The position numbers were made by a program, and so were the translations under genes. Positions 34,239 through 47,010 of a stretch of DNA of 64,000 bases are shown one piece after another. The number at the start of each line of letters is the position of its first letter. Position 1 is the first letter of the stretch. The DNA comes from Epiperipatus broadwayi. Lineage: Eukaryota; Onychophora; Udeonychophora; Euonychophora; Peripatidae. The stretch spans positions 32,020,885 to 32,084,884 of the forward strand of contig JAQFVV010012394.1 of the NCBI GenBank assembly GCA_028023455.1. The letters run 5' to 3'. The notes beneath the pieces are model-generated. The model ran no database searches. It saw only the letters and a list, made by a program, of their open reading frames with translations, and was not told where the DNA came from.

Positions 34239-34698
34239 ATGAGATCGACATGGCACAGATAACTTTTAATTATTTCTACTTGTTAAAAAAAAAATCGCAC
34301 CTAACGAATAAATTATTTACTACCATAATATTATTTACAAATAATGTATAAACATAAAACTTAAATAGTTATGTTAATTAAACAAATATGTATATAAACA
34401 AAATATTAAATGCGATTAACATTTATAAAATATGAATTTAATGAGATGCATATTCTAATAATATTAAATAATAATTGTTCAAAATGAATTAGATAATACT
34501 ACTAAACATCACGCATCCATATAATAAATAAGGCCTTCTCACTAAAGATATACATAAATCTCTTTCCACAAATTTTTTTTTACCTTCAGATATAAAAGTA
34601 TGATCATATTACCTCTTTTTTTCTCTCTTTTAAACAAGAATGTTTAATTAAAATAAATAACTTTAACATTAATTGTAGTATATATATATATTAAACGA

Positions 34699-34738
34699 TT
34701 CTATTTAGAAGGTAATAAACATTCCTCACTAGTGCCAT
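34699..34738 (+). repeat. 40-bp inverted repeat flanking the RTE copy, left
   Basis: TTCTATTTAGAAGGTAATAA and the following 20 bases are repeated in inverse at 38225-38264 with only a few differences. The pair brackets the RTE element almost exactly. Confidence 0.85.
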
Positions 34739-37700
34739 CATTATCAACCATTATCAATCCACTGCAGGATGAAGGTCTCTCCAAGTTTAATCCATCTTCT
34801 CCGATCTTTAGCTTCTCTTCTCCACATCACCCCTACACATTTTCTTATTTCATCCATCCATCTTACATGTGGTCTCCTTCTGGGTCTTTTACAATCTCTT
34901 GGAATCCAGTTTAAAATTTCAATTGTCCATCTATTATCATCTCTTCTAGCAATATGTCCAGCCCAACTCCACTTCAATCTTTTAATTTTTTCAATGAGGT
35001 CAGTAACACCTGTTTGTTCTCTTACCCATACATTGCGTTTTCGATCTCTTCTTGTTACTCCCAACATACATCTCTCCATACTTCTTTGAGTGGTCTGAAG
35101 TCTCTGTATTGATCTTCTATTAAGTGTCCAAGTCTCAGATCCATAAGTAAGAACTGGTAAAACACATTTGTTAAAAACCTTTCTTTTCAAACACATAGGC
35201 ATATTTCCTTTTAATATCAAGTTATTTCTACCAAAAGCACTCCAGCCAAGTTTAATTCTATGATTAATTTCCTCTATTATGTTTCCATCTGTATTAATAA
35301 TCTGACCAAGGTATTTGTAACTCTTAACTTCTTCTAATTCATCATAATCAATCTTTATTTTCATATTTTGAGCAAATCGATTAAACATTACTTTAGTCTT
35401 TTTAACATTTATCTTTAGTCCTACTTTCATCTGATAACTCCTGAAACATTTCCTGCAGCTCGGAAGCATTATTTGCAAAAACAACTACATCATCTGCGAA
35501 ATCTAAATGACTTAAATAATCTCCATTTACTTTCACTCCTTTAGTTTCCCATTTTAATCCACAAAATACTTCTTGCAGCACTGCTGTAAAAAGTTTTGGA
35601 GATATGGAGTCACCTTGTCTTACACCTTTCTCAATGTTGACTTTCCCAGTATCATTATGTAATCTAATTGTTGCTGTTGCATTTTTATAAATATTCTTTA
35701 AAATATGACAATATCCTGGATCTATACCTTGATGATCCAATGCTTTAATCACTGAAGAAATGTTTATAGAATCAAATGCCTTTTCATAATCTACAAATCC
35801 AAAACATAATGACAACTCATATTCATTTGTCCTTTCTATAACTTCTCTCAATACTTGAATATGGTCTACTGTACTAAAACCACTTTTAAATCCAGCTTGT
35901 TCTCTTGGTTGGTGAAAATCCAAGGTTCTCTGTAGACGAGTTGTAATTATCTTGGTAAAAATTTTATATAAAACTGATAAAAGGCTGATAGGTCTGTAAT
36001 TTCTAATATCTTCTTTATCACCTTTTTTAAATATTAATATTATTACTGCATTCTTCCAATCATCCGGTACATCTTTATCATTTAGACATTTGGTATATAA
36101 CTTTGCTAATATTTTTTCTGTTTCTTCACCTGCTTCTTTTAATATATCAATTATAATTCCATCATTACCTGGAGCCTTTCCTTTTTTCATACATTTAATT
36201 GCATTTCTCACTTCTTCATTTAAAATTCTGGGCAATTCGGAAGATATAATAGATATAGGAGGTACTTGTTCTTTATTACTATATAATTCTTGATAAAAAT
36301 CTTCTACCAATTTCATAATGTCATCCCTCTTTTTAGTAATAATTCCATCTTTTTTCCTTATTGCAGATATAAATTTCCTACCAATACCAAAATGTTGTTT
36401 TACATTCTTAAGACTTTTATTTTCTTCTACAGCTTTTCTTGCTAGTTCACAGTTATACTTTCTTATATCATTTTCAACTCTTTTCCGCACCATTTTACAA
36501 AATTCGAGATATTCAATTCTTTTTAATGCATCATTCTTGCATATCTTCATATTCCTTCTTTTCTTCATAAGTTCTCTAGTCTCAGTAGAAATTTTATTAG
36601 TCAATTGCTGCTTTTTTCTACCAGCTATCTTTGTTGCAGTTTTTAAAAGTGTATCAGTTATTTTCATATTAATTTCATTCAAATCTGAATCATGTTCAAA
36701 ATCTACTAATACTTGAAACCGATTTGTAAGTTCTAATTTAAATTCATTAGAATGTTTCTGAAGATTAGGAATATCAACTGTAAATATAGTTTTTCTTAAT
36801 AATTTTTGTCTCTCTAGTTTTACATTAACATGTATCTTACCCCTTACTAATCGATGATCACTTCCTGTGTTAAATTTATTAAGAACATTACAATCTTGAA
36901 ATATGTATTTCCTGTTAGTCAAAATATAATCCAATTCTGCTGTACCTTCATTTGGATGCTTCCATGTCCATTTCCTTCTAACATTTTTCTCAAAAAAAGA
37001 ACTCATAATATAAAGTTTTTCCTTCTCTGCAAACTCCACAAGTCTATGACCTCTCTCATTTCTATTACCATAACCAAAATTACCTACAACACTTTCATCT
37101 TTCATTTGTTTACCAATTCTAGAATTAAAATCTCCCATAACAATTTTAAAATGTTGTTTACTCTGATCAAAAGCCTTTTGTACATCCATATAAAAATCTT
37201 CTACTACTTCATCACTGTGAGAACTTGTTGGGGCATAAACCTGAATTATCTGCATTTGATATCTGCTATTAAGTTGTATAACTAATCTTGCCACTCTGTC
37301 TGATACACCATCAATCTCCACAATATTGTTCTTCCACTTTTTATTTATAATGAATCCTACTCCACTTGTATTTCCAATATTTGTGCCTTTATAATAGAGC
37401 ATATGTCCACTTTTTAAATCAATTGTCTCTTCACCTTTTCTTCTAACTTCACAAAGTCCAATAATATCCCATTTAATATAAGAGAGTTCTTCTTCTAATT
37501 CTTGCAATCTTCCTTCACTTGAAAGTGATCTGCAGTTGTAAGTACCTAAATAAAAAGTCGTCATCAAATGGCAGCCTGGGTCCGCCTCCAGGATATTCTT
37601 AGCACCCTCCGCCTTCGGCCACCAACCGCTGCCTTGGTTGGTGACTTTACAGCCTCCTGGGATTAAGGGCCATGCTTTATTTTTGTCTGTCATAATTGTA

Positions 37701-38200
37701 TAATTGGGAAAAATCTTTATCATTTACACAAACATTCATTCTGCCTTATCAGGCACTGAGAAGAAAGACCATGGTGTTTCTTGATCTTAAACTCAGAGGT
37801 AAAAAGCCAATAAACTCACCACGCTGGCTAATGCGTGTTGGTGAGCAGCCCATCCATGTTCGTATACTATATGAATAAACATATAGTAATAACAGCTGCA
37901 ACGACAAGAACGTATGGAGTGGACATTAGGAATTTGCCCTGCTCGGTTCCTTTAAGGCCTCCAAGAGGAATCAAAGGGTCTCCTTTCAGTTAATAGCAAA
38001 CTCCTTTCTGCAGCCACTAGTGCCATACATAGTATTAAATCGATGTTAAATAGAAGGATACTCTCATACCAGCAACAAGGTAAAGACTTTGAGAAAATAT
38101 GAACAACCATCTTATTTTCAAACCTAAATGCAGTTATATAGGCCAATCTTGAATGTTTTGAAAGTCTTTATCTTGTGGTTGGAATGAGAGTATTCTCATA
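34736..38200 (-). mobile_element. near full-length RTE non-LTR retrotransposon
   Basis: Minus-strand element with an apparent 5' untranslated region (about 37724-38200), one long endonuclease-RT frame and a very short 3' end. The stop is followed directly by an ATG/TGA-rich tail (GATAATGGTTGATAATGATG). A short 3' region with trinucleotide-like tail, an N-terminal AP endonuclease and no separate gag are RTE-clade traits. Fragments of the same family occur at 7743, 12606, 30960, 49860 and 62095. A frameshift makes this copy defective. An inverted pair (38055-38087 with 38162-38196) lies in the presumed 5' region. Confidence 0.88.
34744..37723 (-). pseudogene. RTE endonuclease-reverse transcriptase, frameshifted
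   Basis: The upstream frame (37723-35402, 773 codons) carries the AP endonuclease: LGTYNCRSL (about residue 59), [37 protein letters not shown] and GSDHRLV, so all expected catalytic blocks are present. It then carries the [65 protein letters not shown] and [11 protein letters not shown] (the YxDD box, with F for Y). Twenty or so codons later it runs into a stop. The remainder ([12 protein letters not shown] to WIDNG) continues in another frame at 34744-35484, so a small deletion near 35430 broke one ORF. The C-terminal RWTIEILNWIPRDCKR...RWMDEI block is typical of RTE. The product would nick and copy target DNA, but this copy cannot. Confidence 0.9.
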
Positions 38201-38224
38201 TTTAGCATCATTGATTTAATATAT
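37724..38224 (-). other. 5' untranslated part of RTE and flank
   Basis: Less AT-rich, with plus-strand frame 37696-37878 as a shadow. The exact 5' end of the element is not defined, because no other copy in the window reaches this far. Confidence 0.5.
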
Positions 38225-38264
38225 ATGGTGCTAGTGAGGAAAGTTTATTACCTTCTAAATAGAA
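38225..38264 (-). repeat. 40-bp inverted repeat flanking the RTE copy, right
   Basis: GGTGCTAGTGAGGAAAGTTT followed by ATTACCTTCTAAATAGAA, the inverse of 34699-34738. Confidence 0.85.
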
Positions 38265-39605
38265 GTAAACATTGTGCTCAGAAAATTTATTGATTATTAA
38301 AGGATTCTTATTTATAGTTATAGTTTTCAGGCTCCAAGTTTTATCTTTTTGACAAAATTTTCTTAAAAATCGACAATAAATACATTTATAATTTTTTTAA
38401 ACATATTTTAAAAACGGGTGATTGAGATATTCGTCAATGGTAGTTAGTGGCTAAGGTTACGTTTATTAACTCAAATTCTTCAGTATTGGAACTCTTAAGT
38501 AGAAATCTTGATATTGACAGTATTTACATGGTTTAAAAAGATGAGCAGATATACTTTTAAAATTAGCCAGCCATCAGTTTGGTTCCTATGACACATTGTG
38601 GAGAAAACTAGTTGCATCATTTAGAAAATAATTCTCAAACTGCTATTAGTTGATTTACCACCACAGTATAATCGTGCATACATAAATCATTTTATAGTCA
38701 CAGACTGTACAATTCTTTTAAATCCATAACTGATAAATTAATTATCTATTGATCACTCTTTTTTTGCCTTTCTAAAGAAAAATTTAAAACTAACTTTAAG
38801 CTGGCCTTTCTTTTAAAAAAACTTCTCACCATGAGATAAATATCTAACCACTCAAATTTAATTACATTTTTTTTTAAAATCATTGTTTAGTCTCTTTCTG
38901 CTTTAATTAAGGTTTTTTTTTCCCAATATAATAAATAAATTCTTTACTTGAAATTTTTTTTTTTTCTTAAATAAAAAAAATGCTTCATTTTTTTAAAACC
39001 TTAATTAAATAGATTAACATTTGCATTTGGAATGCAGATAGTTTTATAAACAAATTACATTTTATATTATTTCACTCATACATACAAAAAAAAAAACTTT
39101 TTCTTGTGGCAGAAAAAAAAAAAACCTTATGAATTGACCAAATTTCAGTTTTATATATATATTTTTTCAAACTAAATATTGATTCATTTCTGCATGCATA
39201 TACATTTGCAGATAATCAAACATCCAGATTATAATCTTATAAAGTTTTGTTTTTGCCTTCCCTCTTCTAGACTTCAAAATAATATTTATTGTTTTTATGG
39301 TTTTTTTAAAGCTGAGCAATTTAGAATGCAAAATGACTCTAAATTCAGAGTACAGCTATATCATTATAATACAATCTATGAAAATAATATTTTTTTGCAA
39401 AATCTAAAAGCATGGGTGCTCCCAAGCATATTTAGCCTGAGAAGGAAACTCCCATTGAGTGGGGTCATTTGCTACTTTATATACTTCTCTGTATGATGCT
39501 AACATTGAGATTTTTTTTCAAAATTAATAAATCAATATTCTAGTTTACATTTTGTGTTTAAATGAAAGTAAATCGATCAGGTGAAAGTGAATAACTACAA
39601 GAAAT
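38265..39605. other. AT-rich DNA, nothing assigned
   Basis: Many A and T homopolymers between 38800 and 39170. The 105-codon plus frame at 39179-39496 shows no domain or splice context. Confidence 0.5.
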
Positions 39606-40130
39606 GTGATATGGCTACTCCTTTATCAAAGTCAGGAATCTCTCAGCCAATATGCCCAAGAAAAACCTATTAGCCACCCCTTACCTGAATTTTTCTCATA
39701 TTCTCTATCCCATTTCCACACCATTTTTGTCCACTCCATGGCATTTGTATCTTATATCCCCCTTATCTTTTTCCATACCCAGCATAAAGACCAAGAAGCC
39801 CCTTTCTGTATAATCACTTGGTCTATATTCTCCCACAACTTTATTTGTACCCTTTCTGCTTGTAAGCATTTACCTTCCATTAGCAAATGCCTAATATTTT
39901 CCATGCCTTTCTTACACAACTTGCAGACTAAATCACCCACATTTCTCCATTTATATGTATATTCCCTTATTGCCACCAACCCTGTTTGAGCCTTAAACAG
40001 TAAACAACTTTCCCTACTTTATTATAAATTAACTCACGTCCAATATTCTGTTTACTTCCATATATATTTAAGCTTTTTTTACTCTTCATACTACTACTCC
40101 AACTCCCTATTTTTTATTAATGTATCTCTT
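39606..40130 (-). mobile_element. C-terminal fragment of a second non-LTR retrotransposon
   Basis: The minus frame 39979-39752 contains CKLCKKGMENIRHLLMEGKC, a Cys/His arrangement matching the zinc-knuckle-like C-terminus of jockey/R1/I-type reverse transcriptases. It is preceded in a second frame by SLNIYGSKQNIGRELIYNK. Breaks of frame at both sides. It belongs to a different family from the RTE copies. Confidence 0.6.
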
Positions 40131-41016
40131 TTTCTATCCCAATCTTTGCCACTATAACACTCAACATTCCTAATGATGAAGCTCCACCTATAAATGGCAA
40201 ATGTACAAGAATATCAATTAAACAGTTAAGTCTAACAAATATATTATAAGAATAATTTGTAACTATATAAAGCAGTGGCAATGAAGTAAAGCATCTCATA
40301 TTTATATATGGATCTATAATATAATATTAACTTATTATGCATTTTACTAGTGTTTCACAGTGCTTTAATTACCACACTCAACTTTCATTTATATCTTCAA
40401 AACTCAACTGCTAAATTCAAATTATCATTTAACATATTTTGTAATCTTCAATAAATAAAATATTTGAGCCATCAGCAAATTATTACTTTATGTATATATA
40501 TTGTAACAGTATGAAAACGATAGGGTGATGGAAATAATTAGCTTTTTTAAATATTGAATGAGAATAGAAAATCAGCTCAAAACTAATACAAGTAATAAAC
40601 AGCATAGTATCATCATAACTAATTTTCAACAGTCAGCCTTGGTGATCGGACGTAAGGGATATGCTATATATCTTAGGCTAGTCATCATCAAGTCAATGCC
40701 GATCATGGAATATAATATAAAAAAGGAATCATTAATATATCTACTGCATCCTGGAATCCTATATCAATGTTCCAAGGCTATCAAGTATAGGCATACTTGC
40801 CATAAATAAATAATATCATGAATTATTAGTATAATGAGTGAGCTTTCAAGATAACCATTACCTTAAAGCTATCTAAATCTAAAGAAGTTTATAGATATCC
40901 ACATACCATTTAACCAGAGCTTTGCAATTGCAAAGATTCTTTTGACTTCACATGAGAAGACACTACTTAAAATCAATTCTTGGAATAACTTAACAATTAC
41001 TAAATTTTTTAATTAT
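40131..41016. other. AT-rich DNA, nothing assigned
   Basis: The plus frame 40558-40809 has no recognisable domain. No repeat match within the window was seen. Confidence 0.45.
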
Positions 41017-41100
41017 GTGTATCAGTGGTATGAGATAGTGTGAATAGTTGACAGGTACTTGAAAGTCTGAGTTCAAATCCCCTATATTTATGATTAATTA
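41017..41100 (+). mobile_element. tRNA-derived SINE head, family D monomer
   Basis: Reads GTATCAGTGGTATGAGATAG and then GAAAGTCTGAGTTCAAATCC, the second with a clear B-box (GAGTTCAAATCCCC). The same unit forms the arms of the foldback elements at 52280 and 62518. This is the only unpaired copy noticed. Confidence 0.55.
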
Positions 41101-41529
41101 GAAGTAAAAATATAAAAAAAAACAGTCTGATAAATACTTTAAGTGGTTTACATAACATATATAAACAGATAAGCATATATGGCAATACTAAATATTCCAT
41201 TCATTGATAAGCCATTTCAATTTAATATATAAATAGATATATGTGAATGTATATACTGTGCCCACCTGTAATTTCAGTTCTTAATGAACTCATTAAATCT
41301 ATAGACTAGTATCTATTTAACTATATACAAATAGTAAAAAATCTTATATATAATATGTACATATATAAATAATATTTCAATCATTAATAAATAAAATCAT
41401 TCCTTGCATTTGCTTGACTATAAAAATCATATCTATAGTGATTGATTTCCTAAAACAACATTGAGTTTTTGGCAATCATTCAACTATAATTGGAAGCAAT
41501 CTATTCAACAAAAATTTTGAAAATACTTT

Positions 41530-43500
41530 CGCTATAGTAGATAATATCGATATTCTATGATAATTGCACAATCTTGTCTATTCCCTTTGTTTTTAATAAT
41601 AGGAACAATAAAAGTATACTTAGGATTGGATGGCACAACTTCATGGGTCCATATATTCCTAAAAAATTCCAATATTTTTGAAGCTAAAATATCACCACCA
41701 TACTTTAACGCTTCATGTATTTCATCAGGACCCACAACTTTTGCATTTTTAAGATTACAAAGAATGGTTTTGCCTTCATTAAACCGAATATTTTTGTCCA
41801 AATCAAAATGTGTAGATAAAATGGATATATCATTAAAAGTTGTCATATCAATTCTTGTATCCTTATACATAAGATGATCTTTCCAGCTGTTCAAAATATT
41901 TTTATCTTATAAGAGATTGCCATTGTTGGATATAATAGGAATGTGATTCTGTTTCTCAGCTCCATGTGGTCTCAATGCATCAATAAAAGATCTAGAATGA
42001 CCATGATCAGCAAATGTTTGCATCTTCTTTGCGGTTTTAATCCACCAATCATTTTTAAGCCTTCTTGACAGTCATTGAATTTCTGTTTCAGATCTTTCTA
42101 ATTAAATTTCACAATCTTATTTTAGCAAGCAAAGAATGCTACATTTCTTTTTAAATAAATCGCTAATAATACAATCATTACCAGAAAACGTCATGATTCT
42201 TATTTTTAGTGAACCCAAGAATAGATTTACTTGTATCCATAAAATCCATAAAATACCCCTCAAGAGAATTCTATGTTGTGTAATGACAGTTCTGAAGATC
42301 CAAATTATCCATCTTAGAGGTTAATAGCTGTTGAAATAATATCTACTTTTAAAGGTAACTATCGTTTCAATTTTTGAGCATACTAATAAGTGATATATTC
42401 AACAATCTGAGCTTGTGTAATGTAACCTCTTGTATTCGGACTCCTAGCAATAATATAATCAATTAAATGTCATTGTTTTGAGTATGGATTCATCATGTTC
42501 CTTTGTAGTGGTTTTCTACCAAAGCAGTGTTTGTGATATTCAATCCATTCGTTGTGCATAAATTCAACAACAAACCATTTGAATTTACAGCCCAGTACCA
42601 TTATTTCCAATAACTTTTGGTCAAAGTCTATTATTTGTACCAACTTGCATTAAAGTCTCCAAGAAGAAAATTTCGATATTTTAATGGTATTGCTGTAAGA
42701 ATGCTATCCAACAAGGAATAAAAGCTTTCTTTCTCTGAGTTTAAGGTTGGAAGATTAAATGAGCTTTAGGACTATTATGCAAAGTAAGTTTTAAGATCAT
42801 TAATCTTTCATTGATATGAGAAATTCCAATAATATACGATACCAAATTAAATCTTACATCAAACACATCATCATGATTCTTCTTTTACTGACTCACCTGT
42901 CTATCCATCCATATGTTTTAATAATCTCTCTGGGAAGTGAGTTTTGCTAAGAGCAGCTATATCAATCTTAAATCTTGTTAGTTCTTTAGCCACAAGTGCA
43001 GTCCTCATTCTAATTGGAAGAGTTTGTATCAAAATAAAGTGTGCACATTCCACGTACTTATATTTAAAAATAATAATTTTCATTTGTCATATTTAACTAT
43101 AGTACTACAAACAGCCTCTTACTACATCACTATTGATATTATTCTTATTTCTGCCATTAAATTGAATCTGTGTGGCATGACAACTTAGCAAGACTATATG
43201 AGACACATCATTTTTAGACATTTTTTAGGCCCCTCCACTTTTGTCGTAGAAAGGGAGATCCCTAAATAGGATTGCCTAAACATACAATCTTTGCCAGCCG
43301 AAACTGCTATCTCACTTAATCCAGACTCAATAATTTTATTGCCTTTAGGAAAGATAACAACTAAGGAGTAACAATCTACTAAACCTGTCCCAATCATTAC
43401 TTTTTTAATTCTTGAGGGCTTGAGATGAAAAAAATGGCATACTGATGTTAGAAAAGCTGTATGTGTAGTTAAAGGATGGAAATGTTGCACAAACATATTG
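41530..43500 (-). mobile_element. degenerate non-LTR retrotransposon, third family
   Basis: Minus strand, 5' to 3'. A 5' region (43496-43194) has an open frame of unclear status. Endonuclease traces start at 43083 (MRTALVAKELTRFKIDIAAL) and continue through NGLLLNLCTTNGLNI and DYIIARSPNTRGYIT. Linker and early RT follow at 41894-41532 (VVGPDEIHEALKYGGDILAS, YTFIVPIIKNKGNRQDC). The sequence stops before the catalytic YxDD box. Stops and frameshifts occur throughout. Clade uncertain (RTE-related or CR1-like). Confidence 0.75.
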
Positions 43501-45375
43501 GTGTGAGAGATTCATGATGGGTGGGTCTTACAATAACTTAAGTAACTGAAGAAGGAAAAGAGAGAGACATAAAAAACTTTGTCTCGGAAACTACCTAGCC
43601 TTTGATGAGTAAATCTCTCTTACAAAGCTCCAGTTCGTGGTCAGGCAATCTCTATTTGGTATTCATGCTTAGTCTTCATATCTAAAGATCATTCCACTAT
43701 CTGCCATATGCATTTAAAATAAAAAATATTTTTAGTCTTGAATATTTCTAAAAATATAAAATGAAATAATCACACTTACATATAGGAATATTTATTTTAT
43801 TAATAATAAACATCTGCTTTAAGTATGCAATACCGAATACAAACATATGCTTTGATTTTTATAATAATGTTTCATTAATCTCAACTCTAGATATATATTC
43901 TGAAATATTAACTCTAGACCCATGCATTCTGAAATATGAAAATGGTTAAAATCCTGAAGAAACTTGAAAAATAGCATACTTAGACTTTTATGAAATTTAT
44001 TGATTTGCAAAATAAGCAAATTATGTAAGATGTAAACCATGAAGGTAATTTGAAATAGATTGCATTGTTTGTTAATTCAAAACTTTGTTTACTTTTTAAA
44101 AAAATCTGTAATATACTATAGGCTGCTTAATGGAAGATGCCAAAGAACAAGATAATTTTCATGATAATGTTTATCGGACAATTATTCATCTCAAATTTTT
44201 TACTAATTCCATAATTTTGAAAATAAATTTAAAACATTTGCTCCCTTCATAAGTATTAAATTTTTTAAAGCTGAGTAAAAAAAAACTTACTTTTTTATAA
44301 GTTTACAGTAAAAGCAATGCACACAGATCCCTAACACACAAACCCTTTATAAATAAGTCAATAAGGTATACTAATTCTATGAATGATTTGGATGTCTTTT
44401 TTTTCGTTCCAGAAATTATCTGCCCTTTTATTCTATTTTGAAAAATTATTCTAAATACATATTTTTTAATGTTTAACAAAAGTAAATTATTTATGTAGAA
44501 TATCAGTAATAAAAACCAATAATGCTTATCATGCTTCTTTCCATAAGATTTTGGACTTCCCTTTTCTTACACTATTAAGACTAACAATACAAAGTCAGCA
44601 TTTAATCTGAGTCAGAAAATCGTTAATTATCTTTCCCAAGTCTATTTCTTTATTCTTATGGAAATCTTTTTAAACATTTCTCAAAATCATGTATCAATCA
44701 ATAAAAAAATTATTTATTAAATATCAAATTATTGTTATGGATTTGGTAAAATTAGACTATCACTTAATATACAATCTCTTTAATCAAAACAATTATTTTC
44801 CGTGTAGCAAACATGTATAAAGCATATGAACGGGAGAGATTAATGTGGTATAAATGCTAAAGAATTCCATTGACAATGGTCTATCACTAAATTGTATCTC
44901 CATCTTTTACTTACAGAAAACAATGAAATTCTCATAATCATCTTCTACCCAATATGCAAATCTTTATTCCTGGAATATCTATTGATCTAATTCAATTATA
45001 AATTAATAAAAGGCCAATTCAGCTTAGCCTCCAGGCATGCATAGTTAGTTCTATTATTTTTCTATAAAAAAAAATCCCAATATTAGACGTGCTTTTTACA
45101 TACAAATAATTATTTCATTAAAAACCAGTCAACACTTTGATAACACCAACATCAAAAATACCAACAATTTCACTGTTATGAAGGCAACTTTCTTTTAATA
45201 ATAATTATTTATATAAAAATTATTTAAACTTCAAACATCTGCACACGTATATTAATTCCACCTCCCCTTTTATTAAACATAATTCATTTGTAATCATGAT
45301 TGTATTTCTCAAGAATGTAACAAATATTAATTTTAATATATGCAAACTAATCAATGTCAATGTAATCTTTGTATT
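43501..45375. other. AT-rich DNA, nothing assigned
   Basis: No gene, RNA or recognised repeat. The short minus frame 43819-44040 has random-looking composition. Confidence 0.45.
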
Positions 45376-45379
45376 TTGT

Positions 45380-46510
45380 ATTTATATAAAGTTTACTTTA
45401 AAATTAATTTCATTTCAATGAACAGATACTGTCTTATTTTTTATGGAAATGATGGTTAAAATTCAAATTGTAGAAATAGATCATGTGTTGATTTTCTCCA
45501 AACATGTAGAGAAGAGCAAGATTGATAATCAATTGTAGAATTAATTCTGCTAAAATAGAAGACTTGATATTTTATTTTGTTGTGTTTACCTACAACTCAT
45601 GGAGGGCAAACCACAAGTAATAAGTAAATAAAACTAAATTTAGTACTAAGAAATTTTTTCTAAGTTATCAAACACAAAAACTAGAATATATATACAAGCT
45701 AAATTATAATTAACATATATAGATAAATAAATGATCACAGAATTCTTAAAGTCTTTAATATTTTTTCAATAATGTTTGACAATTCCCATCTTATTTAATA
45801 AATTAACTTTTCCACAATTACGCTAAACTATCAGTTCCCTGAGTTAAACCCTCAGAGCCCTTTAGGCTTACAAATAACAAAATAAGATCAGTACAATCTC
45901 TTTTAAAACTAGTCGGATTTTTATATCTTCAGATTCCTTAACATCTGAGGTTACTGACGATACAAATTTCACACAAAGATACCTCACCAACACGAAGGAG
46001 AAAAAGAACTTAACTCTACAATTTCTGCGTTTTTATAGTCTTCAGTTTAATTGTTCTCTATCGGCAATTTTCCATTACTTAAAATTCCTTTGTGAAAGCA
46101 TTTACTTAATTTCACTTTCCAGATCTATTGTTTTTGTAAGATTTTATCTTCACACTAATCAGTTCAAATTTTGCTCTTCTATTCTTTTCATTCCATCTGT
46201 AGAAACCTTTTAATTATGTAACTTTTCATTGTCATTCCTAAAAGTTTCCATTATCATTAATTAAGCCTTTTAACTTTAACTTTTGGATTATTCTTGTTGA
46301 TCATTTCTACCTACAATATCTCTTGAACTTAAAATATTACATATTTAATGCAATTTACTATGGTATTTCAATATTTAGAGCAATATTCTGTTGTTGTTTT
46401 TCTTCCATGGTTAGAATGCCATTTTTGTTTATGAATGATTGATAATGGATTCCAAACTCTTTTGTTTCCTTTCAGAGCCATACAAATTTCCTGTTTAGCA
46501 TCTTATTACA
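45380..46510. repeat. segment related to DNA upstream of the AIMP1 pseudogene
   Basis: Ordered blocks recur at 47840-48110: AGTTTACTTTAAAA plus an ATTTCATT-ACAGA block (45389 and 47856), GAGAAGAGCAAGATTGATAA with AAGACTTGATATT (45511-45570, compare 47940-48000), and ATATTTAGAGCAAT (46372 and 48030). This suggests an old duplication with extra DNA in one copy. Identity is modest. Confidence 0.45.
45990..46037 (-). promoter_or_regulatory. possible minus-strand core promoter
   Basis: On the minus strand a TATA-like CTATAAAAACG (about 46038-46028) is followed about 30 bases later by AGTTCTTTTTCTCCTTCGTG, a pyrimidine-rich start like the 5' TOP class. A donor-like TTG|GTGAGG comes next. The frame through this block (SVTSDVKESEDIKIRLVLKE) stays open for over 40 codons. 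No gene was identified downstream, so the assignment is tentative. Confidence 0.2.
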
Positions 46511-46589
46511 TGCACCTCAAATTAAAAACATTTATTACTTTAATTATTAGCAAATGTACTCACAACATCTAGCATAAATTACATTCATA

Positions 46590-47010
46590 TTGTTAAAGTG
46601 ATGTTGCCTTGACAACAGGTTGAGATTGTTATTGATATTAGGATTGTCTAAATGTTGACTGATCTTAATGATTACTTATGAACCCATTTAGTCTTGAACA
46701 TTATTTCACTTATTATTTAAGTAATACTTTAGGTGCAATTTAAAAATTATAATTGCAGTTTGTAATGTTATAATTAACTATTTATTAGTCTGCATTCAGA
46801 ACAAGTTATATTTAACTGTTTAAGAAAGTTTATTTAAACTTCTTTGTAATTTCAATCTCTGTGGCTAAGTTGCAATTTTTAGTGTCTATATAAATATATT
46901 GGATCACAAATAAAGGTGGGTTTCCAGCTTTATTGTTAAAAGGTTGCCTTGTCAAAAGGTTGAGATTGTTGATTGTGTACTGTTATTGCCTAAGGGGTAA
47001 CTGATTTTAA
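46590..47010 (+). repeat. interspersed repeat family A, copy 2
   Basis: Partner of 690-1130, same orientation, with conserved runs such as AAGTAATACTTTAGGTGCAA and TTTATTAGTCTGCATTCAGA. It has its own terminal duplication of the GTTGCCTTG..CAACAGGTTGAGATTGTT motif (about 46607 and 46945). Confidence 0.75.

Larger units (their letters stand above)
31300..34698. other. long AT-rich stretch
   Basis: No repeat family of the window was recognised. Two short exon-like frames are listed separately (32293, 34179). A B-box-like AGTTCAAATCC occurs at about 33954 without a convincing A-box. Confidence 0.5.

Noticed and set aside
36854-37285. 143-codon plus frame (and 36318-36716, 34769-35089)
   Set aside because: Antisense shadows of the RTE endonuclease-RT frame.
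39606-39989. 127-codon plus frame
   Set aside because: Lies opposite the Cys/His-containing C-terminus of a non-LTR relic on the minus strand; no support of its own.
43194-43496. 100-codon minus frame as an independent gene
   Set aside because: Positioned directly upstream of the endonuclease traces of the third non-LTR element, so more likely its 5' region; no domain recognised.
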